This document shows positions 14,614 to 14,871 of a stretch of DNA of 14,871 nucleotides, piece by piece (position 1 is the stretch's first letter; the number at the start of each line of letters is the position of its first letter). The translations under genes were made by a program, and so were the position numbers. Where the stretch lies: assembly GCA_023419655.1 (NCBI GenBank), contig JAEZXP010000172.1:1-14871 (forward strand), given 5' to 3'. A model generated the notes under the pieces. That model was not told where the DNA came from. It saw only the letters and a program-made list of their open reading frames with translations, and did no database searches. The DNA is from Bacillota bacterium. Its GTDB lineage: Bacteria > Bacillota > Clostridia > Lachnospirales > Lachnospiraceae.

Positions 14614-14871
14614 ATGCTTATGGGTATACTCAGACAGACAGTATTAGCCTTCTATAATGTATTAACAAAGGTATTGCCTGTAAATTCTAGAATTATGCTT
14701 TTTGAGAGTAATCTGGGAAGAAATTATACAGGAAATCCGAGGGCTATCTATGAAGAAATGGTTCGGCAGGGACTTGACAGGAAGTATCGCTGTTATATCA
14801 TACTGGAGGACGTGGATACTAAAATATCGGGAGCGGCGAAAAAGATAAAGAAAAACCGGTTCCGGTATTTT
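14614..14871 (+). CDS. CDP-glycerol glycerophosphotransferase family protein, N-terminal part
   Basis: An open frame of 86 codons starts at ATG 14614, with AGAAAGG (14601-14607) 6 nt upstream, and runs off the right edge. Phrases such as LFESNLGRNYTGNPRAIYEEM and KKIKKNRFRYF are typical of the region before the catalytic half of TagB/TagF-type transferases. These move glycerol phosphate from CDP-glycerol to a membrane-linked acceptor. The signature histidines lie beyond the window, so integrity and activity cannot be judged. It would be the second such transferase in the operon; together with the fused enzyme it suggests a primase/polymerase or main-chain/side-chain split. ATG 14620 is an alternative start. 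Confidence 0.87.
   Translation, partial: MLMGILRQTVLAFYNVLTKVLPVNSRIMLFESNLGRNYTGNPRAIYEEMVRQGLDRKYRCYIILEDVDTKISGAAKKIKKNRFRYF

Overview
This is a 14.9 kb stretch of a low-to-moderate G+C Gram-positive chromosome. The gene content (cdaA-ybbR, YfhO, a long-form LeuA, tagGHD-type teichoic acid genes), AGGAGG-type ribosome binding sites and TTGACA/TATAAT promoters point to Bacillota. The overall look suggests Clostridia, probably Lachnospiraceae, but that family assignment is an inference. I see no transposase, prophage, CRISPR, rRNA or tRNA.

Layout. Positions 1-225 hold the 3' end of an unidentified gene with an acidic tail. Positions 319-2398 hold the c-di-AMP synthase gene cdaA overlapping its ybbR/cdaR partner, closed by a clear intrinsic terminator. 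A near-consensus promoter at 2508 then drives a two-gene unit: a YfhO-family multispanning membrane protein and a CsbB/GtrB-like polyprenyl-phosphate glycosyltransferase. This pairing is known to glycosylate teichoic acids or other surface polymers outside the membrane. leuA (6552-8222) stands alone behind its own promoter and a ~230-nt leader that folds into competing helices plus a terminator-like hairpin, with no T-box signature. A convergent TetR-type regulator (8312-8929, minus) and a divergent AAC(6')-like GNAT acetyltransferase (9078-9551) form a small regulator/effector cassette. They share an intergenic region with two facing-away promoters (17-bp spacers) and several inverted repeats.

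The most unusual part is the gene-free stretch 9552-10087. A promoter at 9704-9733 should start transcription near 9740. The transcript would contain a 16-bp hairpin, a perfect 12-bp hairpin, a 64-bp unit repeated three times and a terminator-like hairpin just before the teichoic acid operon. The repeats place the complementary hexamers GCGGAT and ATCCGC in strict alternation, four of each. Two mutually exclusive pairing registers therefore exist, and only one forms the terminal hairpin. This looks like either a multi-stage attenuator or a separate structured RNA.

From 10088 to the right edge lies a surface-polymer operon: a fused GT2 / CDP-glycerol glycerophosphotransferase with a 90-residue acidic insert, the TagG permease and TagH ATPase of a polymer exporter, the CDP-glycerol-making enzyme TagD, and the start of a second CDP-glycerol-dependent transferase that runs off the window. 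Together these make CDP-glycerol, build a phosphoglycerol polymer or decoration, and export it. The YfhO/CsbB-like pair could glycosylate the product outside. Several genes here appear to use TTG or GTG starts chosen by ribosome-binding-site position.
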